From NCBI RefSeq assembly GCF_004193775.1, contig NC_041010.1:39793562-39857561 (forward strand): 64,000 nucleotides of DNA, in the 5' to 3' direction. A program made the position numbers and the translations under genes. The first letter of the stretch is position 1. The number at the start of each line of letters is the position of its first letter. Shown piece after piece: positions 37,301 through 52,645 of this stretch. The notes beneath the pieces are model-generated. The model was not told where the DNA came from. It did no database searches and saw only the letters and a list, made by a program, of their open reading frames with translations. This stretch comes from Glycine soja. Its lineage: Eukaryota > Streptophyta > Magnoliopsida > Fabales > Fabaceae.

Positions 37301-39659
37301 AATTGCTCCACTCGTCCAACCTTATACCTTCACAATGAAAGCAGCGTACTAAGTCTACAACAAGTTAATTAGGAAGTCAACAAGTAAATTTATTATTGAG
37401 ATTTAACACATACATTCCAATCTATCTAGAATTAGCTACAATGATATATATGGAGCACAAAATCAACATTTGGAATTTGCATATAATAAATATAGTATCA
37501 CTAGTTCACTACCAACTATCAAATCAAATCCATGTCATCCTTACCCACATGCAACCAGCTTTTGAACAGCATCATCAATCCCACTTTCAGATATACCAAC
37601 CTGAACCAACAAGTAAAAACCACTCACTGAAGAGATAAACTAACAGGAAAACAGGTCATGAACCAACAAAAGCATAAATTTGAAATCACCTGCCGACATT
37701 TTCCAACACCACTTAACGTTATTTTCCAATCAAGCTCCTTATGGCCAATGTCAGCATCCATTTCATAAAGCTCATAAAATTTTCCCTATATTGAACATTA
37801 ATTGTGGCCTACTATTATTAACCAAAGGCTATCCAAAATAAAACAAATAAAGCACAGGAAACAAAGGCATTAAAACACCAATATTTAAAAAGCTTGATTG
37901 ACTAACCACTTTAAAAAAAAGCAAAACATCCATATATTTACATTTGACACTCCAATACTGTTTCTGTGATGCTGACATTTTCCCCAAAGCTTCTGGAGGA
38001 ATATAAAGCGTTGTCCTATCATACAAAGGATCATTTGACCTTCTTCCATTAGCATCCCTGATTCGAGAAGGATTGAGCCATTCAAACTTGCTAGCCACTT
38101 CTGCTTCCTTCTTAGTCATGTCCAATTCCAGTGAATCGTCGAGAAATCTAACTCGTTTGCCAGAATTCAGCAACGAACCAAACTTGGATCCATCCTCTCG
38201 ACTTCGCTTCAGGTGAGAAGCAAGAGGCAGCATCCCTGGGGTTTCTGGTCCAGTAACATCATCATCAGTTTCAACCAGTGCAAAGTTCTCCTGATTAGCC
38301 TTTTCCTTGAAATTCACAGCATTATCTTTCACTTTCCCTAAAGGTTGAAAAGCTGTCTCTTCCATGTTCACCACTTTACGATCAGTATCAGCACATATTC
38401 CCACTGGTAAAGAAGATTTAGCCAAACTACCATTCAATGAGTGGCTCCTGCAAAAAGTAAAAAATGCACGTAAGATACTCATAGACATGCTTTAAAAAAC
38501 AGTCCACACCTGTAATTTCTTTTGGAATTCAATGGAGCCTAGCTGCCTAAGCCCAAAAAATGAACTACAACAAAATTAAATGACAGGTAGTGACCCTAAT
38601 AACATCAGAGAGAAGCAACGAAGTCAGTTGAGCAGGTGGCTGCTCATACATCAAGACATCAACTTCCATATTGTAGGCCAGATTAGCTAAAGCATCCACA
38701 CAGGCATTCCCCTCTCGGTAAATATGGGAAACACGAACACTCCATCCATCATTCAGTAGTCTACAAATTTCAAGGATCAATCTCCAACCCATCGTACTAC
38801 CCTCCAAGAACCCAGTGATGCTCTTAAGTCTTAACAAACTGCTTCAGGATCCCCATAACTCAGCTATGAAGGAAGGAGCTCTGCCCACTTTCGTCTGCAA
38901 CATTAAGATTTTTGGAGCCACTGCAACTGCAATTGCTGCCGCATTGTCTGCAAATTTCTATAACATCAACGATTGCAATGAAACTGCGACCGCGACCACA
39001 ATTTACATCCTTCGTAGCATCCAATAAACAGAACTTCCCATTACAAAACAAAAACTGCTTCCGTTTCAATATCGACGCCATCCAATAAACTGAAATTCTG
39101 TTTGAATATTTCAAATCCCAAAAATGCCTAAACCTGCTTCTATTCAACCTAAAATGTACTATCAGTTTGACAGAATAGTTCAACGACATTTCCTTAGCAT
39201 CATTTCTTCATAGACTATGGAAACAAATTGCAGCAGTGTTTCACCTTTGACGCAAATCGAATATCAAAGCAACAGGCAAAAAAAAAAAAAAATAGCAAAA
39301 TGTCCCGAAGTACAAACGAAACACATTCCGTTCTCTCGCACTTGCATAAAACCCTAAGGTAACTAGTCGGAGAAGGAAAATAGCGAAGCGTACCTCTGAA
39401 TAACTCTTTCGTTGTCATCGACCTTGACGAATTTGTGCATGATGCTCTCAAACAGGGAGGGACCAGAGTTGTTCTCGTTTGGCGCGAAATTTGCCGGTAA
39501 AACGCGCCGCGGCACCTTCTCCGGCGGCGTGTCGGTTCCTCTGACATCATCTGCCGGCGGCGGTTGGTTGACGGCGGCAGTGACGTTGTGATTGGGTTGC
39601 TGAACCTTCGGAGCGGTGGCTGGCCGGTCGCCGGAAATTCGGTGAAAATATCTAAGCAT
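31348..39659 (-). CDS. MSH7: DNA mismatch repair protein MSH7
   Basis: Seventeen exons: 39659-39394, 38447-37907, 37785-37690, 37600-37545, 37327-37261, 36825-36730, 36644-36513, 36404-36371, 36069-36022, 35283-35087, 34981-34855, 34756-34479, 34003-33809, 33324-32920, 32605-32509, 32290-32163, 31824-31348. All phases agree and give 1,079 residues (Arabidopsis MSH7 is about 1,100). Landmarks: [17 protein letters not shown] and [10 protein letters not shown] in exon 1; mismatch-binding domain [12 protein letters not shown]...GKFYELYE (exons 2-3); lever/clamp blocks [12 protein letters not shown] and LLGRIKSS (exon 12); Walker [10 protein letters not shown] (about 825-833); Walker [16 protein letters not shown] (from about 901); FATHYH (exon 17). 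MSH7 is a plant-specific MSH6 relative that pairs with MSH2 (MutS-gamma) in the nucleus to recognise base mismatches. Intron 11 uses a GC donor. No canonical PCNA-binding box is seen at the N terminus. Confidence 0.95.
38580..38880 (-). pseudogene. LINE-type RNase H domain fragment in MSH7 intron 1
   Basis: The minus-strand reading gives SFIAELWGS, a stop, then LLRLKS, and then an open stretch with [16 protein letters not shown] and [19 protein letters not shown]. This is the RVT_3/RNase H fold found at the C terminus of plant non-LTR retrotransposons: the AELWG active-site strand, and the [14 protein letters not shown] block that holds the His/Asp part. A nonsense codon and missing upstream parts show it is dead. 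It lies wholly inside intron 1 (39393-38448), in the same orientation as the gene. Confidence 0.75.
39478..39492. promoter_or_regulatory. Second E2F-type site, inside MSH7 exon 1
   Basis: TTTGGCGCGAAATTT on the plus strand contains the E2F core TTTSGCGC in both orientations. It overlaps coding sequence for the conserved ANFAP region, so the match could be partly due to codon content. Confidence 0.4.
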
Positions 39660-39670
39660 AGTGTGGAAAC

Positions 39671-39684
39671 TTTTGGCGCCAAAA
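39671..39684. promoter_or_regulatory. Palindromic E2F site just upstream of MSH7 ATG
   Basis: TTTTGGCGCCAAAA is a perfect palindrome carrying the E2F/DP consensus TTTSGCGC on each strand. It begins 12 bases upstream of the MSH7 start codon. E2F sites commonly mark S-phase genes, including mismatch-repair genes, so S-phase expression is a reasonable inference. Confidence 0.65.
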
Positions 39685-40410
39685 AATATTTGAGCGCTTA
39701 ACCTTTGAGTTTGAGTAGTTCGTACGCAGTAGAATTAGCTGGAGAGACTTTTTATACTATTCAATGGAAGTGGATTTCGCTTCCACTGCTTTAATTTTGC
39801 TCGGCTTTTTCGGGGAAATAGTTAGTTAATTTTTACATGCGAAATTTTTATATTATACAAAATTCTAATCGGTTTATTTTTGTATTTGTATATTTGATAT
39901 TCTTAATTATATATTTTTACTTTTAAATTAAATTTTAATAATTTATTTAAAAGAAATCATCAAGAATTATATAAATCTTTTATGTTAGAATTTAAAAGCT
40001 AATTGATAAAGATAGATATCCACATAGTTGATAGATATATGCTCAGTACAGATAGTAGATATATATTAAAAAAGAAAATTTAAATTTGTGGATACATAAA
40101 ATATACCAAAAAAAGTTTAATATATATCTACTGTTTTTTATAAATAAAAAGTTATTTTAAATAATTACATTTATACACTTCAACGTCACAAACACTCCAC
40201 TAGTACTTATTATTTCTCTCCAATTCTTTTTTGTCACATTATGTATCTATAAAATCTATTGTTCAATCTCTTTTTTTTTTCTTCCTAATTTATTTTCAAT
40301 AAAAAAAAAAAACTATTTGAACAAAACAATCATGTTTATTATTACTAAGGAGATATCTGAGTTTTCCTTGTATGATTGAACGGAACAACACTAATGGAAG
40401 TTTCCCGAGA
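39685..40410. other. MSH7 upstream region, no gene
   Basis: MSH7 promoter DNA, then AT-rich sequence. No coding sequence recognised. Confidence 0.5.
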
Positions 40411-40645
40411 GAAGCCGAATGTAGTAGTTCAAATAGCTAAAGGCACAGGACCTCCGCAACCCCAAGGCCGTCAACCAAGCTCTCCGCTCCGGCGCGGAGG
40501 TGCTGACGCTGAAGAAGTTCGACGCCGGTTCCAACAAGTAACCCGGCCCGGCGCTGGACGCTCGGAAGCTGGAGGAGGGGACGGAGCCGGCGGCGCTGAG
40601 CGCGTGGCGGCGGAGGTGCGTCACGCGATCCAGAAGGCGCGTCTC
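40411..40645 (+). pseudogene. MBF1c-like (multiprotein bridging factor 1) N-terminal fragment, broken
   Basis: A GC-rich island in AT-rich DNA. From 40443 the plus-strand frame reads AQDLRNPKAVNQALRSGAEV, then LTLKKFDAGSNK, a TAA stop at 40539, and then PALDARKLEEGTEPAAL. After a one-base loss near 40599 the next frame reads ERVAAEVRHAIQKARL. This is the N-terminal MBF1 domain of the MBF1c branch (NPKAVN, KKFDAGSNKK, LEEETEPAA, RVxxEVRxxIQKARL). The very start is eroded (P-x-VVV from 40411) and the C-terminal helix-turn-helix half is absent. MBF1 proteins are transcriptional coactivators, and MBF1c is heat- and stress-linked. This copy cannot make one. Confidence 0.8.
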
Positions 40646-41132
40646 AATGATGATGATCTTAATATAGTTATTCTCTCCATTTTTACCATTCATCAAAATC
40701 TAATACTAGTAGTTAAGATTAGTTTTTTTTCTTAATAAAAGAAGTTAAGATTAGTTAATCATTATATTTTTATATATTATTTTTTTATATGATAATTAAA
40801 TTTGGAAATTGGAATCTACAAATTTTTTATACCAATATTTTAAATGTATTCATTAATATGTATATAAATATTTACAAAAAGTATATAAATATAATTATAT
40901 TTAATGAAAAGTTATAAGAATACATTTCAGTTACTCTATTTTTAAGTATATTTTGGTCAAGCGACAGAGAGAAAGAGAAAGCAAAATACAACAGATGATA
41001 CATGCATGTAAAATTGGTTGCATGCAAAATAAAAATGTCCCCAATTTTATTTGCTTAGACAAAGGATATTGATAGAAACTCGTGTCTTGGATAGTATAGT
41101 TTACAACATTCACACACACAAGACACAGGAAT
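40646..41132. other. Spacer, 3' flank of ALDH copy 1
   Basis: AT-rich and without a recognisable gene. The right part should include the 3' UTR and polyadenylation region of ALDH copy 1. Confidence 0.5.
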
Positions 41133-45664
<4,532 letters not shown>

Positions 45665-47217
45665 TGATGAAGAGCCTGGTACAATAATGAATGGCGTGAG
45701 GACAACCAACTTCACCGGTTATAACTTCAGTCTTCAGAGCAGAAACGAGGGCTTACATCATAGTAATTTTCTTTTGTGTTTTTATTATTGTACCACGTGG
45801 GAAGACAGTTTATATTTTTTCCCAATAAGAAATAGTTTTATATTTCAGACAAACTTGTTAGTAAAATTATACTCATGCCATGATAAAAGCATATTTGTGA
45901 TCTAAAACGTGGAAGCATATGAAGCAAAAAAAAAAAATCGTTATTGTGAGAAGCAAAAATCATAAATTTGAATTATATACTAATGGTAAAAATTAAAAGG
46001 TAAATATACAATTTTAAAAATTTTCAGAAATTTTTAATTTGGTCATTCATGCATGACTTTTTTTAAATAAAAAAAAACCATTCAAGTATGATTGTCTGAT
46101 TGAAATTTATAATTTTAATTTATGATAATAATTATGAGTTCTTAGTTGTCACATTATTTTTTTTTGGCAAATTACGTTAATTTTTTTAAAATTTTCTCAA
46201 ATTACACAATATATCTCATTGTGTAATATTTACAGCAACTTTTCTTATGGTGGCCTTGGTTTAATATATAAACGAGTATCTATACATATCAGATTAGACC
46301 ATGATCAGAAGTCAGAACGCTTATAGCCTTTACACACCTTGTGCATAGGGGGTTTGTGCACATACCTAGATCGAATTGAAGCCTGATACCTATTACATGT
46401 CATATCCCATTAATGGGGGGTGGACATAATCATGGGACTATAATCCGAGTCATATCCTATAATGTCGATATTGATTCAACCTGAGGTGAACATTATGGAA
46501 TTAAAAGAAATATTCTAATAAAACAACCTCACTTACAAAAATTTAACTAATTTAAACCCAATTATACTCGGAGATCAAGGAGAATACAATGAAATATATT
46601 GATATGTTATAAATGAATTAACCCGGAATATAAGAATGAGGTCAACCAATTGACGATGATAAATAATTTTCCTTCTGACTTAGGAAGATAGGTTAAACTT
46701 TACACCTCATTTTAGTGTTTTAGATTAGGTCGTTTTCGTTACGAGGAAGCTTTTTTCGAGAACAATATTAATTAATATTTTTAAAAATTAAGGAGTTAGT
46801 GTAAATGATATTAATGTAATGTTTTCAAACATTAAGGAGGTTAATGCATGAATAGGAAAAAATGTTATTGTGTATAATAAAAAAAATAAGGGGTGCAAGT
46901 GTAATTTATCCTTTAACCATTAACCCTATGCAACAACATAAGTTTTCCTCCAAAACTATATACAGTTCATGTGTAACATTTCATTTTTTTAAAATAAATT
47001 AAAAAATATTTCTATTTAAAAATAAATAGAATTTTTAAAAAATGATGAGGTTTTTATAGTTAAATAAATAAAAGTAACTTTTATTAAAATAATGATTTGA
47101 AGAAAATAAAAAGTATAGTTTATTTATTTATTTGATAGGAAATAAAATAAAGTTTTTGTTTATAAAATAATAAAAATAAAGAAAAATAGAGTAAATGATA
47201 GGTTGGGAGTATCTTAA
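45665..47217. other. ALDH copy 1 upstream region
   Basis: Promoter side of ALDH copy 1, then AT-rich spacer. No TATA box stands out, but a G-box is present. The stretch at 46,240-46,700 is less biased and repeat-like, without a recognisable protein. Confidence 0.45.
45794..45799. promoter_or_regulatory. G-box CACGTG upstream of ALDH copy 1
   Basis: CCACGTGG lies about 130 bases upstream of the ATG. CACGTG is the core bound by plant bZIP and bHLH factors, for example in light or ABA responses. Motif evidence only. Confidence 0.4.
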
Positions 47218-49175
47218 CTATAAATAGAGTCACGTTAGGTCAGTTTTCAGACTGATGATACGTCTCTATTATACTTCTTCCCTCTCTTAATTTTGTTTTC
47301 TTTTTTTTTTTTCTCTCAAAATCCTCTCTTTTTCCTACATGCACTCAAATCTGTTTTAGTAAAATGATGTTTCAAGACTCGTTAACCGTTGGATCATCGT
47401 GAAATTTACGAATCATGTTCATAATTCATTTTCATCCATCTCCACCGTTGGGATTTGTAAAATAATTTCCACAGAGAGAGAAATATCCCTTGTATAGAGA
47501 CAGTAAAATGGAGGTTTTAATCCCTTTTCTTTTGCTCTAACGCTTGGAAACCCTAATAGAGCAACTAGAGGAAAAACTTGAGAAATCTTAGACAACTACT
47601 AGAGATTTCTCTATCACTACCAGAATACACACGTGAGCCCTCTTAGAGGTAAGGGATGAATTTATCGTAATTGGAGTTAGAATGAACATATGTAGGAGTC
47701 CTTAGAGAATCAAATTGAGGTTTATTTTGATATGTTTATTGTATTATAGTTCTTCCTGTATGATTATGTGAAAATAATTGAGGGGTTTTACTCCCCGTGT
47801 TGTGAGAAGTATTTTTTGTATAATTTGTTTGTGTTTTGGATAAAATTAGTGTGATAAATAGTTATATTAGGATTATGAAATTGTGTATAAGTGATAAATT
47901 GAATATGTGATGAATTATAGGATAACATGTTGCTCTGAGATTATAATATTGTTATTGAGATTGAGTATAAGTGAAAAGTTGAACATGTTTTAATTTGTGA
48001 GATACACGTATACATGTAATGGTGAATTATGATATTATGAGATGTTAAATTGTGGACATGAGATTGGTTGTGAATAAGTGTGTGATTAACACTTGATGTG
48101 ACAATACTTGTGTTATGAGCTGTGAATTATAAAATAATTCGACTTGTGTTTACCTTGAGAAAAATGTTTATGAGCAGTGTTAAAGGGAAAGTGTAGGATT
48201 CCTAGTTAGGAATCTAAAGTGTTAAATTGTAGTGTAATGTGTTAAACGTGTTTGAAACACGAGTGTGAGGTCGTGGGTATTATATAATTCATGAGTAGTA
48301 TTTGCCTGCAAAAATTGTTTTAGGGGTTGAACCTGAATCAGGAAGGTGAGACTCTAACAGATTCTTCAAAGTCTAGGCCTTGGGGGTAAAGACACTCGGT
48401 TAGAGTGCTCCTTTAAGTCTATGTTAACCCTATATGATTGGAGCATTCTCGCAAAATAGAGTGACCCTGATTGATCACCTTATGATTTTACTTAGTGAGA
48501 GTGACCTGACATACTAATTATGTGGTGTGTTTTGTTATGTACTCTTAAGCGTCCCAGAGCGGTTTTTCACTGACATGATACCACATTGCATATAGGCTTG
48601 AGTCTTAGTATAATTGTTGCATGACGCTTGCTAATTGTTTATTATGAAATTGATGAGTATTATTACGTCTTGACCTGAATGTGTGATTCATGTGTAATGT
48701 GATTGGTGATTGAAAAATAAATTTTAAATGATAAAGTGACGTGGATCGTATTAAGTAGAGCTATGTTATAAATACTTCCCTATTTTATTTTGATCACGTC
48801 TTTGTTTATTTGTATTTTTTTAGAAATGTGATAACTCACTCCCTGTGTGTTATTTGTGTTTGGATCCTATGATGATCTCCAACCTTGTGTTTGTGGGAGC
48901 AAATGACTAAGTGGATGATTTTAAGAAACCTCATGCTAGAGGGCGCTTAAATACAATGCTTTGATAGCATGTGACATTGAGAAATAGGTTTCTACATTAA
49001 TTGTATGAAGTCTTGGACAATATTGTTTTGAGTCGAAATCATTTTATTATTTATTTGGGCACATTCTATTATGATGTTAGAAAAATGAATGCGAGTCTTT
49101 TATTCTTTTGAAATGCTTTTATTTAAATATGTTTTAAAATCTTTTAATTAATTTCGTATTCTTATAATATAATCC
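47218..49175 (+). repeat. Promoter-bearing non-coding unit, possible LTR remnant
   Basis: CTATAAATAG at about 47218 is a strong plus-strand TATA box. A pyrimidine-rich leader (CTTCCCTCTC, TTTTCTCTCAAAATCCTCTC) follows, and then nearly 2 kb of moderately AT-rich sequence with no open frame. This layout resembles the U3-R-U5 and leader of a legume LTR retrotransposon, or a non-coding transcript. I found no gag-pol, primer-binding site or paired LTR. The unit ends where similarity to ALDH intron 1 begins. Confidence 0.35.
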
Positions 49176-49257
49176 AAAAAGACAAAACCTGAAGCGAAGA
49201 ACAATCAATAAAGGAAAATAATAGAAAGAGAAAGGGGGCTTTAGTAAGATAATGAAC

Positions 49258-49350
49258 CTGAAAGTGAATCAACAAAATTTCCATTGGTGAAGAGCTTGGT
49301 GAACTTGGTGGTGGGCATTTTTGGAGGAGAAAGCAGGGTGGCCAAAGAGA
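49258..49350 (-). pseudogene. Orphan first exon of a third ALDH2C-type gene
   Basis: The minus-strand frame from an ATG at 49318 reads MPTTKFTKLFTNGNFVDSLS and ends at an intact donor (TTTCAG|GTTCATT) at 49258, the same codon phase as exon 1 of both complete ALDH copies. Upstream, GGCCACCCTGCTTTCTCC matches the exon start of copy 1 (GGTTACCCTGCTTCCTCC) but is shifted by one base relative to the downstream frame. About 70 bases of following intron (down to about 49,180) also match copy 1 intron 1. Exons 2-9 are absent. It is therefore a remnant of a deleted tandem gene, closer to copy 1 than to copy 2. Confidence 0.85.
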
Positions 49351-49379
49351 TCAAAGTGGATGACTAAGCAAGCTGAGCA

Positions 49380-52300
49380 ATTAATTGTCAAAGGACTTTA
49401 GAGCACGTCCTTTATATATTAGAAGAAAAGAAATGAGCGCTTATATTATAATCTTTTGTTTTTTATTGTATTCTATCACGTGATAGGGGGTGTTTATATT
49501 TAAAACAACAATCACTTACTAAATTCTCAATAATTAATTTTATTATATCTGTGATATTTTTTTAAAATCTTTTGCCATATTACCTCTAATTCTATATATC
49601 TCTAATCTCATATACATAATTCATCAATATTAATAAAAGTTATTAAATGGATTTATTTTAATTAATATTATTATAAATTTAAATAATATTTTAAGACTAT
49701 TCATAAAATTAATTGGTTTAAGTGGTGATTAGATATACTTACATTATTTATAATTTAATGAATAATTTTTTCATCCAATTAAGGAGTACTATATTGTTAA
49801 TAGTTCAACAAATACACCAACAAGGTTCAGCGTAGATGATTGGATTCCTTATATAAAAACTAAACGTTTAACATTTACCTTGAAAGACTATTTATTATTT
49901 ACTTTCAATATTTGAAAGTGGTTATATGTTTTTTATAATTAGGACAAAAAATATTATCATTTATTTCTTATATATATAACTCACTATAGTATAAAGTAAG
50001 AAAGATTTTTTCATGCATTATTCGAGCACTTTAGACAAAAAAAAACAAATAGACGTTTTACTTTTAATTTATTTAATAAATTTTATTAATTAATGAGACA
50101 TTTAATAGAATGTAGGTTTTAAATGCACATTTATTATTAGTGGAACATTTAATAGAAGATTTTAAATGCATATTTATTATTAATTTATTATGTATTAAGG
50201 GATGGATAGTGAATTTCAACGGTGCCATTAATGAATAGTTTAATTCATGCATTGACTATTGACTAATTAGTTATCATCCATGTACTATTTATATGAAAAA
50301 TGCTAAAAACATTCTTTCTAATATATTTTTATTGGTTAAAATTTATTAAAAATTATAAAAAAAAATTATGGATTCTATCTTTTATTTAATGATTTTTTCT
50401 CCTGATTTTTTATTCAAGTTTGTAATGAATTTTAACCCGTAGAAAAAAATGTGTCTCTAAAAGTGTGTTGAAGAGTGTTACACTAGGATTCCTCTTTGTT
50501 ATATTTGTTAGCTTTAAATTTAAACAAATATCAAATTTGAAAAATAAAGTAAATAGAACTAAAAGTACTAGTCTATAATAATTATATATATATATATATA
50601 ATTAGTATATAAAAAAGCCTAACTTAATTGATTAAATAATATACGTGAATTATTATAAATTTTTTAATATCTAAGTTTAATTGCTTCGAATAAAAGAAAC
50701 ATTTCATAATGCATCATTTGCTAGTACCAAATAATAGTAGTACATTTACCATCGAACGTACTACTCAGTACATTTGTTATACATATATTTAATAATATAT
50801 AATTTATACTTAATATTTAATTTATAAAATAGTATCATTTAATATTGTCATATACTTCTAAAGAAATATAAATTAATAAATAAAAGTTGTTATTTACCAT
50901 ATTATACACCTTTATAAATTTTAATATGATATAAGATATGAAATATAAAAAGTATAATTATAAAATTTGGAGGACTAAAATTGCATAATTGCTCAATTAT
51001 TAAATTTCATGGACTAAAATTATACATGCCAAATCATGGGCTGTTGCAACCAAGATCACAAAATTTGATTTTTTTTAAAAAAAAGGCAAAAGAATTGGCA
51101 CTAACATTTATTTTAAAAAATGATACAAAAACCTTTACTTTAAAGAAAAAAATGTTATCTATAATTAAATGTGTAATATTAATATAACTGAAATTATTTT
51201 TTTTATCCCTTAAAAGACAACAATATTATATTTTTTGAATGAAAATAAAGATCTTTATTACTATAACAATTTTTTTTTTATCTTTTTAACTTGAACAGCC
51301 GTGATCTTACATATTCTCGGATACAATTAAAAGTCAAAGTTACACAATTCTTTTGGAAGGAAAAAAATGAGTGTTGGTTAATAGTTTTGAATTTTTAATA
51401 ATTTTTATTTTGCAAAACTTTCTCAATAACAGATTAGAAAGGAAATCCAAATAACTACTGATAATAATCTTTATTAAAATATTATTGTAAATATTTTTTG
51501 GGAAATATTTAATATTTGATTAGGTGTTCATGATAACTATGTAGGAAGGAAATCCAAAAAGCTATCACTAACAACCTTATTTTAGAAATTATAATTACTG
51601 AATAGAAAATTTTAGAGTTTCATAAATTCTTCCCAATAACTAGTAGTAGGAATGAGATCCAAATGGCTATCATATACAACCTTATATCTATTTTTTAGAA
51701 CATATTTATCCCTTTTTTTATTTTATCTTTATAATCTAATAACCAATTTTTGGGAACGAATGCTCGCTCAATGTAACAATTTTGCTATAATATAGTTTAT
51801 AAATATAAAAATATATGAACGCCCCAAGCAACATTTAACTAACGTAATATATCCTATAAAAAAAACTAACGTATTATATAAATCAATTAATAAAGCAAAT
51901 AAAAGATGGAATTAGGAAGGAGAAGGAATATGGATTAATTTAATTAATGTTATTTGATTTGGGAATTTTTTTTATTGATTTCTATTGCTATTTTTACTAC
52001 CAGAATATTAAACAAATTATTATCAGAAACTCGTGTTAAAAAATAAAACAAGCTAGTAATACTAACTGGACCAAGCCCATTATTTGTATGACTGCTTTGA
52101 CAACCACAAGATCCAAACTGAAATCAAATGAAGATAGTAAACATATCTAACAAAACTATGAAACAATTGAAGATACATGAACGTGACAGTACCTAAATCA
52201 TGACAAATAATTGAGCATTAGAGCAAAATGGATTGAAATAAACCCAGTGAGACTGAAAAGAAGGACAAAAAAACATAGCACCAAACACATGGCAAAGCAA

Positions 52301-52645
52301 TAGTAAATACGACAGAGCAATCTTATTTCGAGTTTCAACAGTGGCCTTTGATAACTTAAGAAAGACATACCCGTAAAGAAGTGATTTTGTATTATCCAAT
52401 AATGACAAGTGTGTTGATTTTTACAATAATTACCTTAAAATTTATATCTACTACATATAACTTTTTTATTGGCTTGACAATAAAAAAAATAATATGTACT
52501 TACTTTACATAGAAATTAAACTCCATAAAAAGAACTGGTAGAGTAAGATAACTTGCCCCAATTTTATTAATCTGATGAAGTATATGTGTAAAGAAGCTTC
52601 TGCATTGTTCACGATTGTTTATACCCACACAACACAAAGAGATAT
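49380..52645. other. Gene-free AT-rich spacer, 3' side of ALDH copy 2
   Basis: Strongly AT-rich with short (AT)n runs (about 50583-50601). No coding sequence or RNA gene recognised. The right edge should carry the 3' UTR of ALDH copy 2. Confidence 0.5.

Noticed and set aside
38860..39189. Minus-strand frame of 109 codons in MSH7 intron 1
   Set aside because: It lies in the intron. Only its tail overlaps the eroded start of the RNase H fragment, and the rest matches nothing.
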